Positions 13,358-16,620 of a stretch of 16,620 nucleotides of DNA are shown here, piece by piece (the first letter of the stretch is position 1; each line of letters begins with the position of its first letter). Both the position numbers and the translations under genes were made by a program. Source of the stretch: an uncultured Prevotellaceae bacterium (GTDB lineage Bacteria > Bacteroidota > Bacteroidia > Bacteroidales > Bacteroidaceae); contig CALCEL010000047.1 in NCBI GenBank assembly GCA_937900485.1, positions 1-16,620 on the forward strand. The letters run 5' to 3'. Below the pieces are notes generated by a model. The model saw only the letters and a list, made by a program, of their open reading frames with translations. It searched no databases and was not told the origin of the DNA.

Positions 13358-14998
13358 ATGGATAAAGACTTTGTGGTAGCAATTGAGTTGGGGTCTTCAA
13401 AAATCTCCGGTATTGCAGGAAGAAGGCAGGACGGCACGATGCAGATCCTCGCCTATGCTGAAGAGAATACTACTGCATGCGTCAAGCGTGGTGTTGTTTG
13501 GAATATTGAGAAGACGTATCAAAGTATAAATTCTATCATATCAAGACTTGAGACTTCGCTCAAGGCTAAGGTGGCGCGTGTCTATGTCGGAGTGGGAGGA
13601 CAGTCTGTCCGCTCATACAAGAGTCTCGTCAAACGTAGCATGATGACACACAGCTACATCACCAAGGAGGCTGTCGACTCTATGCGCGACGAGAGCTATG
13701 AGATACCGTTCAACGAGTGTGAGGTGCTCGATAATTATCCTCAGGACTTCCTCGTCGACCAAAACGTCGTGGCTGACCCGGTGGGTGTCATGGGTACTAA
13801 CATCGAGGGCGAGTACGTGGATATCATCGCCAACTCAAAGATACTGCAGAACATTAAGACTGTGTTCTCAAACACTTCTGTCAATATCGTCGACGTGCCT
13901 GTCGCTCCGTGTGAGCTGGCATCTAACGTGCTGACTGACGTGGAGAAACGTTCAGGATGCGCTTTGGTCGACCTTGGTGCTGACACCACAACGGTTATCA
14001 TCTATAGAAATAATATAGTACGTTTCCTCGTCACACTGCCTCTCGGCATGAATAACGTGAACAAGGACTTTGAGTCCTCACTGCAACTGTCCGAGTCAGA
14101 GTCGGAGGAGATAAAACTCAAATACGCTGACGTCGATCCTCAGAGAAACGATGACCCTAAGGAGGGTGAGGTGACGTCATACACGTCATCCGACGGAAGA
14201 CAGCTCGACCTGGTGGTGCTGAAGACTGTCATCGACGCCAGGGTGAATGAGATTGTGGCTAATGTCTATCACCAGCTTCTGCGTTCCAACTTCTTCGAGA
14301 ACCTGCTGGGAGGCATCGTGCTCACCGGCGGAGGTAGCAACATGAAGAATATCGACAAGTTGTTCCACGAGGTTACCAAGGTTGATAAGATACGTGTGGC
14401 GAACACCATCAACGCACCGTTCGTCAAGGCTTCTGGCATCAGCCAACCTACATTCGAGACATCAAGAGGACTGACCATCTTGTCGCTGCTCATGTCTGCC
14501 AAGGAGCCTTGCGGAATGGATGACACGACCGTTAAGCCTGTTGTCAACACTGTCGTGCCAGACCTGATCGAGCAGATGGACCTCGAGGAGGAGAAGAAAC
14601 GTAAGAAGATGGAGCAGGACAAGCAGGCAGCCGCCGACGCTCAGATGGCCATCTCCTTCGACACCCTAAAGTCAAGAATCAGGCATGAGATAGAGAACGT
14701 GGAGACAGCCATCAGCGATGTGAGGAAGTTCGGCAAGGACAAGAAGATACGTGAGGCGGCGTCTAACGTGGCTGAGAGGGCTATGAACGTCATCACTGAG
14801 GAGTTCCAGCATGATGTTGATATTCTCTCAGGCAAGGAGAAGTATAAGCAGAGCGCCTCTGAGGGCGTCAAGCTGGTGGAGAAGCTGAGAAAGTCCAACG
14901 ACGAGCTTCGACAGACCATAGCTAAGGCTAAGGAGGATAATAAGTTCATCAACCGAATCGGTAAGTGGATCAACGATATTGTGAACGACGAGGATTAA
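13358..14998 (+). CDS. ftsA: Cell division protein FtsA with long C-terminal extension
   Basis: FtsA is the actin-like ATPase that tethers FtsZ filaments to the membrane and recruits later division proteins. The actin-fold core (about residues 1-385) shows phosphate-1 IELGSSKISG (9-18), the SHS2/1C region with VYVGVGGQSVRS (75-86), phosphate-2 ALVDLGADTTTV (202-213) and the adenosine motif LTGGGSNMKNID (322-333). At 546 aa it is about 125 aa longer than E. coli FtsA. The extra part (about 386-546) is charged and probably coiled-coil over about 405-525. The final KFINRIGKWINDIVN (529-543) looks like the membrane-binding amphipathic helix, here placed after the extension. The leader before the ATG is A/T-rich (about 13330-13357). 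The gap to ftsZ is 28 nt. Confidence 0.96.
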   Translation: MDKDFVVAIELGSSKISGIAGRRQDGTMQILAYAEENTTACVKRGVVWNIEKTYQSINSIISRLETSLKAKVARVYVGVGGQSVRSYKSLVKRSMMTHSYITKEAVDSMRDESYEIPFNECEVLDNYPQDFLVDQNVVADPVGVMGTNIEGEYVDIIANSKILQNIKTVFSNTSVNIVDVPVAPCELASNVLTDVEKRSGCALVDLGADTTTVIIYRNNIVRFLVTLPLGMNNVNKDFESSLQLSESESEEIKLKYADVDPQRNDDPKEGEVTSYTSSDGRQLDLVVLKTVIDARVNEIVANVYHQLLRSNFFENLLGGIVLTGGGSNMKNIDKLFHEVTKVDKIRVANTINAPFVKASGISQPTFETSRGLTILSLLMSAKEPCGMDDTTVKPVVNTVVPDLIEQMDLEEEKKRKKMEQDKQAAADAQMAISFDTLKSRIRHEIENVETAISDVRKFGKDKKIREAASNVAERAMNVITEEFQHDVDILSGKEKYKQSASEGVKLVEKLRKSNDELRQTIAKAKEDNKFINRIGKWINDIVNDED

Positions 14999-15026
14999 GT
15001 ATTTACATTAATAAAAGATATTAGTA

Positions 15027-16364
15027 ATGGACGAGCAGAATAACAGTATGGATGTGTTTGCTTTCCCTAAGGATAATGTGAACTCCAGTCCAAGCATCAT
15101 CAAGGTGATTGGTGTAGGAGGTGGTGGTAGCAATGCCGTGAATCACATGTACAAGGAAGGTATTCATGATGTTACTTTTGTTGTGTGCAACACGGACAAT
15201 AAGGCACTTCAGGACTCTCCTGTGCCTGTCAAGATACAACTCGGCTCTGAGGGTCTCGGAGCGGGTAACAGACCAGAGAAGGCTAAGGAGGCGACGAAGG
15301 AGTCTCTCGATGCTGTCAAGAATATGCTCAATGACGGTACACGCATGGTGTTCATCACTGCCGGTATGGGTGGAGGAACAGGAACGGGTGCCGCGCCTAT
15401 CATCGCTAAGACGGCTAAGGACATGGGCATACTGACCGTCGGCATCGTGACTATTCCGTTTCGATGGGAAGGTATCAAGAAAATCGACCAGGCTCTCGAC
15501 GGCGTCGAGGAGATTAGCAAGAACGTCGACGCCTTACTCGTTATAAATAACGAGCGTCTGAGAGAAATCTATCAGGACTTCACTGTCATGAAGGCATTCG
15601 CTAAGGCTGACGACACACTGTGTAACGCAGCCCGTTCAATAGCGGAGATCATCACCATGCACGGACTGATTAACCTCGACTTCAACGATGTCAGCACGGT
15701 GCTTAAGGACGGTGGCGTGGCTATCATGAGCTCTGGCTACGGATCAGGTGACGGACGTGTCACTAAGGCTATCAATGACGCTCTCAACTCTCCGCTGCTG
15801 AACAATAATGATATCTACCACTCTAAGAAGATTCTCCTGCGCATCTCCGCACCGGCCGAAAATGATGACCAGAACGGAACTGGTGAGCCTCTCAGAATGG
15901 ATGAGATCAACGAGGTCCATGACTTCATGAACAAAATTAAGAACGAGGACGTTGAGACTAAGTGGGGTCTCTCAAGCGACCCTTCTCTCGTCGATCAGGT
16001 CAAGGTCACTATCCTCGCCACTGGATTCGGCGTCGAGGACATCGACTCTGACGAGATGGAACAGCGTTTCCAGAAACGTGACGTCGAGAAGAAGGTGAAA
16101 TCGGCTGAGGAGCAGGAACTAGAGGCTGAGAAGGAGAACAGACGTGTCAAATACTATGACATCGACAAGGCTCGCAGCTCGTTCCGACGTCCTACTTATT
16201 ACTATGTCTTCAAGGATGAGGAGCTGGACGATGACGATGTCATTAGCATGGTGGAGTCGTCTCCTACTTATAAGAGGACTAAGGACAACCTGAGACAAAT
16301 CTCTAACAGGGTCAATGTGAAGACTGACCCTGAGGAGGGCACTCCGACTATTAGCTTTACATGA
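15027..16364 (+). CDS. ftsZ: Cell division protein FtsZ
   Basis: FtsZ is the tubulin-like GTPase that polymerises into the division ring. The 445-aa protein carries the T1 loop GVGGGGSNAVN (29-39), the tubulin signature GGGTGTG (115-121), PFRWEG (144-149) and the T7 loop NLDFNDV (216-222) whose Asp residues complete the GTPase site of the next subunit. The globular core ends near residue 335. A long, charged tail (about 336-445) follows, with the acidic stretch KDEELDDDDVISMVE (396-410). The C-terminus reads EEGTPTISFT, with no recognisable proteobacterial-type FtsA-binding peptide (DIPAFLR-like). The leader AATAAAAGATATTA (15010-15023) resembles that of aspC. It is the last gene before a strong hairpin. 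Confidence 0.97.
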   Translation: MDEQNNSMDVFAFPKDNVNSSPSIIKVIGVGGGGSNAVNHMYKEGIHDVTFVVCNTDNKALQDSPVPVKIQLGSEGLGAGNRPEKAKEATKESLDAVKNMLNDGTRMVFITAGMGGGTGTGAAPIIAKTAKDMGILTVGIVTIPFRWEGIKKIDQALDGVEEISKNVDALLVINNERLREIYQDFTVMKAFAKADDTLCNAARSIAEIITMHGLINLDFNDVSTVLKDGGVAIMSSGYGSGDGRVTKAINDALNSPLLNNNDIYHSKKILLRISAPAENDDQNGTGEPLRMDEINEVHDFMNKIKNEDVETKWGLSSDPSLVDQVKVTILATGFGVEDIDSDEMEQRFQKRDVEKKVKSAEEQELEAEKENRRVKYYDIDKARSSFRRPTYYYVFKDEELDDDDVISMVESSPTYKRTKDNLRQISNRVNVKTDPEEGTPTISFT

Positions 16365-16397
16365 TGTGTCTTTGACGGACACTCCATAATAATTGTT

Positions 16398-16437
16398 AGA
16401 CAAGGGCTGGTAACCGCATGGTTATCAGCCCTTGTCT
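16398..16437 (+). terminator. Long hairpin terminator after ftsZ
   Basis: AGACAAGGGCTGGTAACC (16398-16415) and GGTTATCAGCCCTTGTCT (16420-16437) form an 18-bp stem with one G-U pair and a GCAT tetraloop. It begins 33 nt after the ftsZ stop. The downstream tail TGTTGTCG is only partly T-rich, so the stem length rather than a T-run supports the call. It would fold on either strand. Confidence 0.72.
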
Positions 16438-16620
16438 TGTTGTCGAGCCACTCATTATCTTTTCCGTACGGTGGTTGGTTGAGGCAGTGTCTCTCTGTCT
16501 TTCTCGTCTATGCTTATCACTATCTTGTTAAGCCATGTGTGCCGCATTTCATATAATTAGTCGTTCCTCATAAAGCCCCCTTTCCCGTTCATGCATCCGC
16601 ATAGCGAGAATTTGCAAAAC

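Noticed and set aside
16455..16547. A 30-codon minus-strand ORF after ftsZ (starts MRHTWLNK).
   Set aside because: Too short, with a stop immediately upstream of the ATG and no promoter or leader; composition alone does not support a gene.
16549..16620. A minus-strand frame open from the right edge for 23 codons before a TGA, possibly the end of a convergent gene.
   Set aside because: A frame this short can be open by chance and the residues match nothing I recognise; sequence beyond 16620 is needed.
16591..16620. An ATG opening a plus-strand frame to the window edge (starts MHPHSENL), and a TTTGCAAAAC sequence resembling part of a -7 element.
   Set aside because: Only ten codons are visible, and the promoter-like site lacks the TA pair and a -33 box. 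Neither can be supported.

Overview
The window reads as core chromosome of a Bacteroidota bacterium, most likely a Prevotellaceae (Prevotella-like) species. The basis is the protein families (Bacteroidota-type RF2, bifunctional RibBA, FtsA and FtsZ with long C-terminal regions), A-rich rather than Shine-Dalgarno leaders before several genes, and four sites matching the Bacteroidota housekeeping promoter -7 element TAnnTTTG. The genus is an inference from general resemblance; no search was run. I see no insertion sequence, phage gene, CRISPR array, toxin-antitoxin pair or defence island.

Left arm (1-5350, all minus strand): a tRNA-Met(CAU) cut by the left edge with its own promoter, then, read right to left, prfB (RF2), a CYTH-fold phosphatase-like protein, a VanZ-like membrane protein, an NSS-family sodium symporter, a membrane-anchored triple helix-hairpin-helix protein and a Cof-type HAD phosphatase. 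Gaps from VanZ to HAD are very short (an 11-nt overlap, then 19 and 2 nt), so those four genes look like one operon. prfB and CYTH lie upstream on the same strand and may be on the same transcript.

Centre (5351-9851): a 157-bp divergent promoter region separates prfB from a plus-strand operon of an LptF/LptG-family permease, ribBA and an aspartate aminotransferase, closed by a clear intrinsic terminator. This joins LPS export, riboflavin synthesis and amino-acid metabolism in one likely transcript.

Right arm (about 9927-16437): a new promoter leads into murG-murC-ftsQ-ftsA-ftsZ, the distal half of the division and cell wall (dcw) cluster. MurG and MurC make and use peptidoglycan precursors. 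FtsQ, FtsA and FtsZ form the divisome core. A long hairpin after ftsZ closes the operon. The proximal dcw genes (mraZ to ftsW) are not upstream of murG here, so the cluster is split or rearranged. The last 180 bp hold no gene I can support.

I did not find a previously undescribed system. The points most worth a second look are the in-frame prfB with no programmed frameshift, the long C-terminal extensions of FtsA and the LptG-like permease, the unusual FtsZ tail and the broken dcw cluster.
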